Assembly: GCA_031431235.1 (NCBI GenBank)
Contig: JANPDA010000335.1
Span: 1-5,051 of the forward strand
Length of the DNA: 5,051 bases
Source of the DNA: JANNSW01 sp031431235
Lineage (GTDB): Bacteria; Pseudomonadota; Alphaproteobacteria; Rhizobiales; Hyphomicrobiaceae
Direction: 5' to 3'
The notes under the pieces were generated by a model. The model had not been told where the DNA came from. It saw only the letters and a program-made list of their open reading frames with translations, and did not search any database. Position numbers and translations under genes: made by a program. Shown piece by piece: positions 1 through 4,913 of this stretch (within the stretch, counting starts at the first letter, position 1; each line of letters opens with the position of its first letter).

Positions 1-32
1 CCTGGCCACGGGCGCAGCATTTGTAACTGAGA

Positions 33-64
33 TCCCGGGTCAAAGCCTTCGGCTTTGTCCGGGA
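33..64. repeat. REP-like palindromic hairpin
   Basis: An interrupted inverted repeat: TCCCGGGTCAAAGCC at 33-47, then its near-complement GGCTTTGTCCGGGA at 51-64. The core AAAGCC-TTC-GGCTTT pairs perfectly, and the outer CCGG part has one bulge or mismatch. This CCCGG/CCGGG hairpin type resembles dispersed intergenic palindromes seen in many Hyphomicrobiales genomes; that resemblance is from memory. It lies about 100 nt beyond the BMP gene stop codon. No T-run follows on either strand, so it could act as a bidirectional hairpin or simply be a repeat. Bases 1-32 contain no gene end that I can support. Confidence 0.55.
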
Positions 65-131
65 TGACGGGTGGATGGGTGTGCGCGAGACGTTTCCTCC
101 AACACGCATTCCGGTGTAGCCGGTTGGAGAG

Positions 132-160
132 CTACTCCCTATTCCCTACTCCCCACTCCC
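132..160 (-). repeat. Tandem heptamer repeat with G-quadruplex pattern
   Basis: On the plus strand, four heptamers stand in tandem: CTACTCC, CTATTCC, CTACTCC, CCACTCC (132-159). On the minus strand, which is the sense strand of the neighbouring BMP gene, this gives four G-runs of three or more bases separated by 3-4 nt (160 down to 137). That fits the general G3+N1-7 quadruplex pattern. The tract begins five bases after the BMP stop codon, so it would lie in the 3' untranslated part of that transcript. Whether a quadruplex forms is inference. Confidence 0.6.
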
Positions 161-165
161 TCAAT

Positions 166-1251
166 TCACTTCGGCAATTCGCCTTCCATGCCCTCGACAT
201 AGAAGCTCATGCCGAGCAGATCGCCGTCGGGCGCGGTCGCGCCTGCTGCCAGCCAATCCGAGCCGTCCTGCTTCTTGATCGGACCGGTGAAGGGATGGAG
301 CTTGCCCGACTTGATGTCCTCGATCGCCTGCTCGGCCAGCTTGCGCACATCCTCGGGCACCTTGGCGTTGATCGGCGGGATGCCGACCAGTCCTTCCTTC
401 AGGCCGTTCCAGGTGTCTGTCGAGGTCCAGCTGCCGTCGAGCACCGCCTTGGTGCGCGCGACGTAGTAAGGCGCCCAGTTGTCGACGATCGAGGTCAGCA
501 CCACGTCGGGTCCGAAATGGGCCATGTCGGAGGCTTGACCGACGGCCCAGACCCCCCGCGCCTGCGCAATCTTGATGGCGGCAGGGCTATCGGTGTGCTG
601 CATGATCACGTCGGCGCCCTGGTCGATCAGCGCCTTGGCCGCATCGGACTCCTTGCCGGGATCGAACCAGGTGTTGACCCAGATGACTTTCAGCTTGATC
701 GCGGGGTTGACAGATTTGGCGGCGAGATAAGTCGCGTTGATGCCCATAACCACTTCCGGAATCGGGAACGAGGCAATGTAGCCGATCGTATTCGACTTCG
801 ACATCTTGCCAGCGAGCAGGCCGACCACGTGGCGCCCCTCGTAGAAGCGGGCATTGTAGATGGCGAGGTTGTCGGCCTTCTTGAAGCCCGTTGCGTGCTC
901 GAACTTCACGTTGGGTAACTGCTTGGCCACCTACAATGACGGATTCATGAAACCGAACGAGGTCGTGAAGATGAGGCCGTGCCCGGTCTCGGCGAGCTGG
1001 CTGATGACGCGCTCGGCGTCGGGGCCCTCCGAGACGTTCTCCACATAGGTCGTCTCGACCTTGTCGCCGAGCTCCTTCTTGATCGCCTCGAGACCCTGGT
1101 GATGCTGGTAGGACCAGCCGTGGTCGCCGATCGGGCCCACATAGACGAAGCCGACCTTCAGCTTGTCGGCGAGGGCCGGGCCGGCGGCGAGGCTGACGGC
1201 CAACGCCAGTGCGAGTGGCGCAAGCGCCCGCCTAGTCAATCCTTGCAACAT
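166..1251 (-). pseudogene. BMP-family ABC transporter substrate-binding protein, broken by an in-frame amber codon
   Basis: Members of the BMP/Med family (PF02608, COG1744) are periplasmic or lipid-anchored ligand-binding proteins of ABC importers, often for nucleosides or related compounds. The ligand cannot be read from this sequence. The start at 1251 is chosen because GGAGGAG lies at 1256-1262. Residues 1-28 form a classical signal peptide (RR at 7-8, a hydrophobic Ala/Leu stretch, ALA-D cleavage after A28). There is no lipobox cysteine. The mature part opens DKLKVGFVYVGPIGDHGWSY (29-48), typical of the family, and continues through GLIFTTSFGFMNPSL (92-106). Codon 107 (933-931) is TAG where homologues usually have Lys after Ser/Thr-Leu. 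The same frame then runs on with family-like sequence (VAKQLPNVKFEHATGFKKADN begins there) to a TGA at 168-166, 361 codons in total counting the amber. AAG to TAG is a single base change. The frame beyond the stop looks undamaged, which suggests a recent nonsense mutation, a sequencing error or amber suppression. The permease and ATPase genes are not visible. Confidence 0.85.
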
Positions 1252-1255
1252 GATT

Positions 1256-1262
1256 CTCCTCC
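1256..1262 (-). promoter_or_regulatory. Ribosome binding site of the BMP gene
   Basis: On the minus strand GGAGGAG precedes the ATG at 1251 by four bases. It is a near-consensus Shine-Dalgarno sequence. It fixes this ATG as the start, rather than codons further upstream in the open frame (up to 1338), and places the signal peptide at the N-terminus. Confidence 0.8.
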
Positions 1263-1364
1263 CTTGATGGTCGCGCACATGGGCGCGGTCCGGTGCCATA
1301 CATAGCCGAGCAGGTCGGTCGGGGCGAGTCGGTAGCATCGCTCAGGCCACGCACCCGACACTTC

Positions 1365-1380
1365 TGCTACGATTGTGCCA
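1365..1380 (-). promoter_or_regulatory. Possible sigma-54 (-24/-12) promoter upstream of the BMP gene
   Basis: On the minus strand TGGCAC (1380-1375), five bases, then TAGCA (1369-1365) fits the GG-N10-GC spacing of the sigma-54 consensus TGGCAC-N5-TTGCA. It has one mismatch in the -12 element (TAGC for TTGC). Transcription would start near 1353, about 100 nt before the BMP start codon. Nitrogen-regulated sigma-54 control is plausible for nutrient uptake genes. No enhancer-binding site was identified and one mismatch lies in a conserved base, so this is only a candidate. No good sigma-70 promoter was seen in 1252-1424. Confidence 0.25.
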
Positions 1381-1424
1381 AGGCTTCGATCGCACCGCGG
1401 TCCTCGCCTTCGCGTCACGGGCTG

Positions 1425-2237
1425 TCAGAACGGTAGTGTTCCGCCAGTGCGCAGATCCTCCCGCAGGACGAGGGCATCGAGCGCGTTCGTGACGGCATCG
1501 AGCCAGCCCGCTTCAGTCAGGCGCCGTCGCGTGCGCTCGTTGAGGCCGCCCTTCGTCTCGTACTGGGAGGGGAGAGAGGCCAGGTCGGCGTCCCCGGTCC
1601 GGCTGGAGGCTTCAGCGAGGCTCATGAGGAGGGAGCGCGCATAGAGTGAGGCCGCGGCCGGCTCGATACCCTGGCCCTGAAGCCACGCGATGATCCGGCC
1701 CTGGAATGCGAAATGCGACGAAATGATCCCGGAGGCCGCACCCATGGCCATGATCCCGGCCTCGGACCGGGCCTCGACCAGATCGCCGAGCGGAGCGAAC
1801 ACGGCGGCGACAGCCGGCAGCCTCGGATAGATCGCGATCGGTCCGCTCCTGTGCGCGACCGAGGCGAGTGGGATCACGCGGGCGACGGCCTTGGCCGGGG
1901 CTACCATGCGGGCGATCTCGGCCACGGTGACGGCAGCAACGAAGCTCACCACCGTCTGGTCTGCCCGGAAGCGTAGGCCGGCGAGCGCCGTGTCGAGTTG
2001 CTGCGGCCGGATGGCGAGGCAGACCATGTCGCAGCGGTCGATGACGTCCTGGCTCGCGTGGGCGCGCGTGACGGCCGGGAAATCGGCAGCGAGGCGGAGC
2101 GAAGCAGCCTCGCCACGGGGCGACAGGATGATCGGCGGGGTCTGACCGCCGTCGCGGCGAAGCCCCGCAACGACGGCGGATGTGATCGCGCCGGTCCCGA
2201 TGAAGCCGAGGGTGTACGCCGGCAAGACTTTGGTCAT
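1425..2237 (-). CDS. Pyrroline-5-carboxylate reductase-like NAD(P)-dependent oxidoreductase
   Basis: A 270-residue protein, close to the usual ProC length. The N-terminal Rossmann fold begins with LGFIGTGAITSA (10-21), the dinucleotide-binding glycine motif G11-x2-G14-x-G16. LSPR at 38-41 sits where ProC enzymes have a basic residue near the NADP 2'-phosphate. AIRPQ at 75-79 matches the conserved A-V-K-P-Q strand end. The C-terminal part is the all-helical dimerisation domain, including GAASG (166-170) and ETKGGLNERTRRRL (227-240). In true ProC, which reduces 1-pyrroline-5-carboxylate to proline, the substrate loop reads MPNTP and the C-terminal motif SPGGTT. Here these positions read IPLAS (122-126) and TKGGLN (228-233). 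The fold assignment is firm, but proline synthesis is not, so no proC symbol is given. The ATG at 2237 is preceded by AGGA about ten bases upstream, a modest ribosome site. The gene reads toward the BMP gene with a 173-bp gap, so co-transcription is possible but not shown. Confidence 0.85.
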   Translation of the reverse strand: MTKVLPAYTLGFIGTGAITSAVVAGLRRDGGQTPPIILSPRGEAASLRLAADFPAVTRAHASQDVIDRCDMVCLAIRPQQLDTALAGLRFRADQTVVSFVAAVTVAEIARMVAPAKAVARVIPLASVAHRSGPIAIYPRLPAVAAVFAPLGDLVEARSEAGIMAMGAASGIISSHFAFQGRIIAWLQGQGIEPAAASLYARSLLMSLAEASSRTGDADLASLPSQYETKGGLNERTRRRLTEAGWLDAVTNALDALVLREDLRTGGTLPF

Positions 2238-2657
2238 GGTGTAGGTGTCCTGCGAACCGCCGACCTTTGGGGCGGGCCGCCTTCCCTAACCGAAAGCTGC
2301 GGCGCCGGGTAGTGCAGGATAGGCCTCCAACCGGCCGGGCCGGAATGCGTCGTCGAGGAAACTGGCTCCACCGGTCAGAATTTTCCTCCGCTCCCCTGCA
2401 AGCGGGAGGTTGTCGGCCGACCGCGCTGTCTGCTTCTTGAGATGCCGAAGGCCGTTTGCCGCCATGTCCTGGCCATACAGCGGATCAAGTCGCCTGATCC
2501 GCCCTACGCTTTACCCATTCACCTTCTTGGCCGGAGAGCTGCGGCGGACGGACCCCGGACCCTGTCCCCTCTTAACAAACGCCGCCGTGCTTCCTACGTG
2601 ATGCCTGATCGGCCCCGCGTCCCCAAGTTGCCGAGCACTTCAGGGAGCTCTACAGAC
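2238..2657. other. 420-bp intergenic region between divergent genes
   Basis: This space separates the start of the ProC-like gene (minus) from the start of the exported-protein gene (plus), so promoters for both should lie here. No convincing -35/-10 pair or operator stands out. It holds a small hairpin, CTCCC at 2391-2395 pairing with GGGAG at 2404-2408. There is also a GC palindrome CCGGCC-G-GGCCGG at 2331-2343. The plus frame entering the downstream gene is open from 2442, but that stretch lacks protein-like character and a ribosome site, so I treat it as non-coding. Confidence 0.5.
2391..2408. repeat. Short inverted repeat (CTCCC/GGGAG hairpin)
   Basis: Five-base perfect arms around the 8-base loop CTGCAAGC. 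Short hairpins of this kind, with CTGCAAGC in the loop and flanking CCTCC/GGAGG, are common intergenic elements in Hyphomicrobiales genomes as I recall them. No function can be assigned. It lies too far from the stop codon of any visible gene to serve as a terminator. Confidence 0.3.
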
Positions 2658-3812
2658 ATGACCATGCTGCCTCGATCCGCGCGGCCTTTCGCAGCTGCGG
2701 CTGTGCTGCTTGCGGCAACCGCCTTGCCTGCCCTCGCCCAGTCGGGAGATCGGGGCCTCGAGCTCGTTCCCCCCGAGAAATCAGCTGTCACCGGCCAGGT
2801 CGTCGCTGATTTCGGCTCGCGCCGCGCTACGGGCGCAACCGGCATCGACATCTACACCATCACCAACCTGACGGTCGCCGACCTCATGATCATGGGCGGC
2901 ACGATCCAGCGCACGCCGGAGAAGAGCCTCAGCTACAGCATCAAGTTCGACGTCTTCAATCCCAAGAGCCCCGGCCAGATCGCGCGCGAGGTGGCGATCC
3001 TGCGCGGCGACGTCCTCATCGACGACAAGGGCCGCTACCTGCCCCAGAACGGCAAGCTCCGCATCGATATCGTGAAGGGCCAGCAGTCCTCTTCCCTCTT
3101 CCGCGGCGTGCTGCAGGGCCGCGAGGTGACCCGCTGGTGGGAGATCTCCGAGCAGCTGAAGAAGGCCGAGAAGGCGGCGAAGAAGGCCTATTCGCGCGTC
3201 GTCGAGGGCAAGACGATCACGATCGAGGTCACCAACCCCGATCCGCTCGGCTTCGATGGCCTCGTGCTCGCTTCCGGCCCCTTCTCCTATCTGCCCGAGA
3301 CGACCGTCCGCGGCTCGCTGGACTACGACTACGAGCTCGGCAACTGGCTGACCGACAATGCCGGCCTCGCCCTCTCCTACAAGCTCGGCGACAAGCAGAT
3401 CGACGACAAGGTGACGGGCTCGATCCGGTTCGTGGAGGAGGCCGGCAACGCGACCGTCGGCGGCAAGCAGGTTCCCTACACGGGCTACTACGACTACAGC
3501 ATGCGCTTCAACGAGCAGGCCGCGGCGGCGGGCGATCAGGCCTTCTTCGAGGGCGGCAGCGCCGAGGCCGAGGTCGATGCCTTCTTCAGCACCTCCGACC
3601 AGTCGAAGCCCGGCATCTACGGACGCGTCTACTTCCAGGACGTGGACGACAACTGCAAGACGGTGAAGGACGCCGAGGGCCAGGAAGGCTGCGTCGGCCC
3701 CACGCTCTCGACCATCACCTATGATCTCAAGTCGGTCGGCCTTACCTACGCCCAGCTCGCCGCCTGGATGAAGATAGAGCCGTTCGTCATCGGCCCGTTC
3801 ACGGACGAGTAG
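2658..3812 (+). CDS. Exported protein of unknown family
   Basis: I do not recognise this family. The start at 2658 gives 384 residues and places a good signal peptide at the N-terminus: basic residues R6 and R9, an Ala/Leu core, and cleavage after PALA (24-27) before Q28. AGGGAG at 2642-2647 is the ribosome site, ten bases upstream; an ATG two codons later (2664) is a weaker alternative. The mature protein (about 357 residues) is rich in alternating beta-type segments, with many Tyr, Gly and Asp residues. One charged helix lies near residues 165-185 (SEQLKKAEKAAKKAYSRVVE). The only two cysteines, C333 and C345, are twelve residues apart and could form a disulphide loop in the periplasm. It has no lipobox, no C-terminal anchor and no catalytic motif that I can name. 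A soluble periplasmic or outer-membrane-associated protein is the best inference. Codon use is strongly GC-rich at third positions, so the frame is a real gene. It stands alone on the plus strand and ends before a strong hairpin. Confidence 0.85.
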   Translation: MTMLPRSARPFAAAAVLLAATALPALAQSGDRGLELVPPEKSAVTGQVVADFGSRRATGATGIDIYTITNLTVADLMIMGGTIQRTPEKSLSYSIKFDVFNPKSPGQIAREVAILRGDVLIDDKGRYLPQNGKLRIDIVKGQQSSSLFRGVLQGREVTRWWEISEQLKKAEKAAKKAYSRVVEGKTITIEVTNPDPLGFDGLVLASGPFSYLPETTVRGSLDYDYELGNWLTDNAGLALSYKLGDKQIDDKVTGSIRFVEEAGNATVGGKQVPYTGYYDYSMRFNEQAAAAGDQAFFEGGSAEAEVDAFFSTSDQSKPGIYGRVYFQDVDDNCKTVKDAEGQEGCVGPTLSTITYDLKSVGLTYAQLAAWMKIEPFVIGPFTDE

Positions 3813-3819
3813 GACGGAG

Positions 3820-3850
3820 GGCGGGATAGGCCGCGAGGCCCTATCCCGCC
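3820..3850 (+). terminator. Hairpin after the exported-protein gene
   Basis: GGCGGGATAGG-CC at 3820-3832 pairs with GGCCCTATCCCGCC at 3837-3850 around a GCGA loop, leaving one bulged base. The stem of about 13 bp begins eight bases after the TAG at 3810-3812. No T-run follows on the plus strand. It is therefore either an intrinsic terminator of the U-less kind or a 3'-end-protecting stem, perhaps used with Rho. From the other strand it would also shield against the minus-strand remnants at its right. Confidence 0.65.
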
Positions 3851-3872
3851 ATGCCGTGCATTCGGCGGCGGA

Positions 3873-4010
3873 TCAAGGCGCACTCGCGGCTGATCCCCCA
3901 TCCACGCGGCCACCATCACGCCAGAGCCCCGCCACGACGACGGCGGTGGTGATGGCGCCCGTGCCGATGAAGCCGAGGGTGCCTCCCGCTGGCGCTGCCG
4001 ATCGATCCAC
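3873..4010 (-). pseudogene. Remnant of a second ProC-like gene (N-terminal Rossmann segment only)
   Basis: Read on the minus strand from a GTG at 4010 to a TGA at 3875-3873, this 45-codon frame contains TLGFIGTGAITTAVVVAGLW followed by RDGG (3980 down to 3909). It matches residues 9-31 of the intact ProC-like protein (TLGFIGTGAITSAVV, then AGLRRDGG) at 21 of 23 positions, with one inserted Val. Beyond RDGG the similarity stops, and the frame ends 11 residues later. Before the match the frame reads low-complexity Ala/Gly with no start-like features or ribosome site. Only the dinucleotide-binding beta-alpha-beta unit survives, so it cannot be a working reductase. Several silent differences from the intact gene argue for an old or foreign paralogue rather than a fresh partial copy. 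The flanking stretch 4011-4126 holds nothing I recognise. Confidence 0.7.
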
Positions 4011-4126
4011 GCCGCCGTCTCCCTCGATGCCTGGCCATTACCGTCGTCCGCGCCGTCACAGCCGGGTCCAGCGCTGCCGTCGACAAGAAGGCTCGCGACG
4101 CGACCTCGATTCCCAAGCCACTGCCG

Positions 4127-4195
4127 GATCAAACGTCCAGGTTCGCGACGTTCAGCGCATTGTCCTGGATGAGCTCGCGCCGCGGCTCGAGCGGG
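4127..4195. repeat. 69-bp direct repeat, copy 1 (gyrB 3'-end sequence)
   Basis: This copy is identical to 4823-4891 except at one base (T at 4142, C at 4838). Both copies start GATCAAACGTCCAGG and end CGGCTCGAGCGGG. The copies lie 696 bp apart in the same orientation and bracket the toxin-antitoxin genes. The repeat encodes a GyrB C-terminus on the minus strand. A perfect 10-bp palindrome, GATTCGAATC (4195-4204), overlaps its right edge. The layout resembles an attachment-site duplication, but no integrase is seen in the window. Confidence 0.92.
4129..4188 (-). pseudogene. gyrB: DNA gyrase subunit B C-terminal fragment (left copy)
   Basis: The minus strand reads EPRRELIQDNALNVANLDV followed by TGA (4131-4129). 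This matches the C-terminal end of GyrB; the E. coli protein ends EPRRAFIEENALKAANIDI. Upstream codons read Pro-Leu and then leave the GyrB sequence, which normally has a Met-Gly-Asp-x-Val stretch there. Only about 19 codons are therefore present, with no body, start or ATPase domain. It is a captured or duplicated gene end, not a functional gene. Confidence 0.8.
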
Positions 4196-4266
4196 ATTCG
4201 AATCACAAGTCGGGTCCCGAATTGGTCGTGCCTGATTTTCTTTCTGCACCCATTACATCGGCTCGC

Positions 4267-4533
4267 TCATCGGATGATCTTATCGTACTCGCCGTGTGTG
4301 CCAATCCAATACCAGAGGATATGATCTTGTTCCAGCAACGTGCCGACAGCGCGATAACGTCGCCCGACTCGGACCGAAAAGATTGGCTCGGTTTGGTGCA
4401 CGCGCTTGAAATGCAGACTCGGATGCCTCACGTCAGCGCGCCAGAGCCTGTAGCTCTGCCGCGCCTTCTCGCGCACGTCCTCCGGCAACGCCCGATAACA
4501 ACTCCAGAACTCGGCGGTCGTCGACGATTGCAT
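4267..4533 (-). CDS. RelE/ParE/HigB-like toxin of a type II toxin-antitoxin system
   Basis: An 88-residue basic protein with the small-toxin layout: an N-terminal helical pair (SSTTAEFWSCYRALPEDVREKA, residues 3-24), then RHPSLHFKRV (36-45), a beta sheet with FSVRVGRRYRAVG (52-64), and a C-terminal strand ILWYWIGTHGEYDKIIR (72-88). The RHPSL, R-x-G-R-x-YRA and G-T-H-x-x-Y-D signatures are shared by many RelE-superfamily toxins, where Arg, His and Tyr residues of this kind cut ribosome-bound mRNA. ParE-type gyrase poisoning cannot be ruled out from sequence alone. The ATG at 4533 is chosen because it overlaps the antitoxin stop by one base (TGATG), the usual translational coupling; the open frame extending to 4620 lies inside the antitoxin. 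The product is expected to be cytoplasmic, held inactive by the upstream antitoxin. The 70 bases from its stop to repeat copy 1 contain no gene. Confidence 0.8.
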   Translation of the reverse strand: MQSSTTAEFWSCYRALPEDVREKARQSYRLWRADVRHPSLHFKRVHQTEPIFSVRVGRRYRAVGTLLEQDHILWYWIGTHGEYDKIIR

Positions 4534-4763
4534 CAGGATTGATCGTCCGATGGATCGAAAGGCTTGGTTCTGCCTTCTGTGTGGGATTTGACTGCTCGCT
4601 GCGCCGCCTGTTCGAGCCACGCCTGGGATTTAGGCGATGCCACGAGCTGATCCCACTCCTCCTCTTCCTCGAGCCGCGCCAGCAGCTCGCGCGCCATAGC
4701 GTCCTGTTCGCTCTCCGGCAGTCCCTTCAGGGCCTCAATGGCCTGGTCCATCAATTTGGTCAT
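4533..4763 (-). CDS. Antitoxin partner of the RelE/ParE-like toxin
   Basis: A 76-residue protein if it starts at the ATG at 4763, for which GGA lies seven bases upstream. MTKLMDQAIEALKGLPESEQ (1-20) is a typical antitoxin N-terminus. An ATG at 4775 or GTG at 4784 would add four or seven residues. Residues 5-31 predict an amphipathic helix, followed by an acidic run E32-E36 and W37. The C-terminal tail has SPKSQAWLEQAAQRAV (43-58) and EGRTKPFDPSDD (63-74), a charged, probably flexible segment of the kind that wraps around RelE-type toxins. No helix-turn-helix or AbrB fold is obvious, so whether it binds DNA itself is open. It is the first gene of the pair and shares its stop with the toxin start. 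Transcription probably comes from the interval next to the palindrome at 4792-4820. Confidence 0.75.
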   Translation of the reverse strand: MTKLMDQAIEALKGLPESEQDAMARELLARLEEEEEWDQLVASPKSQAWLEQAAQRAVKSHTEGRTKPFDPSDDQS

Positions 4764-4791
4764 GGCACGGTCCATATCTAACACTGTCGCA

Positions 4792-4820
4792 ACGGTATCA
4801 GGCCAAAGGCCAGTTACCGT
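4792..4820. promoter_or_regulatory. Imperfect palindrome upstream of the antitoxin, candidate operator
   Basis: ACGGTATCAGGCC (4792-4804) and GGCCAGTTACCGT (4808-4820) are inverted arms around AAA and match at 11 of 13 positions. The palindrome lies 28 bp upstream of the antitoxin ATG and directly abuts repeat copy 2. Toxin-antitoxin operons are commonly repressed by their own antitoxin or complex at such a site. A hairpin in RNA read from further upstream is the alternative. A TAGATA hexamer (minus strand 4780-4775) could be a -10 element, but I see no matching -35. Confidence 0.5.
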
Positions 4821-4822
4821 AA

Positions 4823-4891
4823 GATCAAACGTCCAGGCTCGCGACGTTCAGCGCATTGTCCTGGATGAGCTCGCGCCGCGGCTCGAGCGGG
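4823..4891. repeat. gyrB: 69-bp direct repeat, copy 2 (gyrB 3'-end sequence)
   Basis: This is the second copy, 68 of 69 bases identical to 4127-4195. On the minus strand it encodes the same EPRRELIQDNALNVANLDV peptide and TGA (4827-4825). The bases 5' of that peptide (CCCGCTC) are also shared by the two copies but do not continue into GyrB sequence. This means both copies come from one truncated ancestor, or mark a fixed recombination core. Immediately to the right stand two copies of GCCGTGAGC (4891-4899 and 4905-4913) and the palindrome GTGAGCTCAC (4908-4917), which may mark the junction with the next gene. Confidence 0.92.
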
Positions 4892-4913
4892 CCGTGAGCG
4901 CGGGGCCGTGAGC

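Noticed and set aside
132..160. CRISPR-like array
   Set aside because: The units are seven-base tandem repeats without spacers.
55..918. A 287-codon plus-strand frame opposite the BMP gene
   Set aside because: It is the antisense shadow of the BMP coding frame, rich in Arg, Gly and Asp, with no recognisable domain or ribosome site.
166..930. A separate gene starting at the GTG right after the amber codon
   Set aside because: The sequence continues the BMP protein in the same frame, and there is no ribosome site or signal peptide. It is the 3' part of the broken gene.
2442..2657. An N-terminal extension of the exported protein to the upstream ATG
   Set aside because: The extension has no protein-like character, would bury the signal peptide, and lacks a ribosome site; AGGGAG points to 2658.
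3137..3724. A 195-codon Arg-rich plus-strand frame inside the exported-protein gene
   Set aside because: It is the +1-shifted shadow of a GC-rich gene and is made mostly of Arg, Gly, Leu and Ala.
4189..4204. tRNA-like T-arm (GATTCGAATCCCGC on the minus strand)
   Set aside because: The TTCGAATCC core looks like a T-loop, but the flanking bases cannot form the T-stem and no acceptor or anticodon arms are present. The similarity comes from the GATTCGAATC palindrome.
3746..4542. Two long frames over the remnant region (minus 3746-4249 and plus 3856-4542)
   Set aside because: Both run through the terminator hairpin, the ProC relic and the gyrB tail in frames other than those giving family matches. 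The plus one also lies antisense to the toxin.
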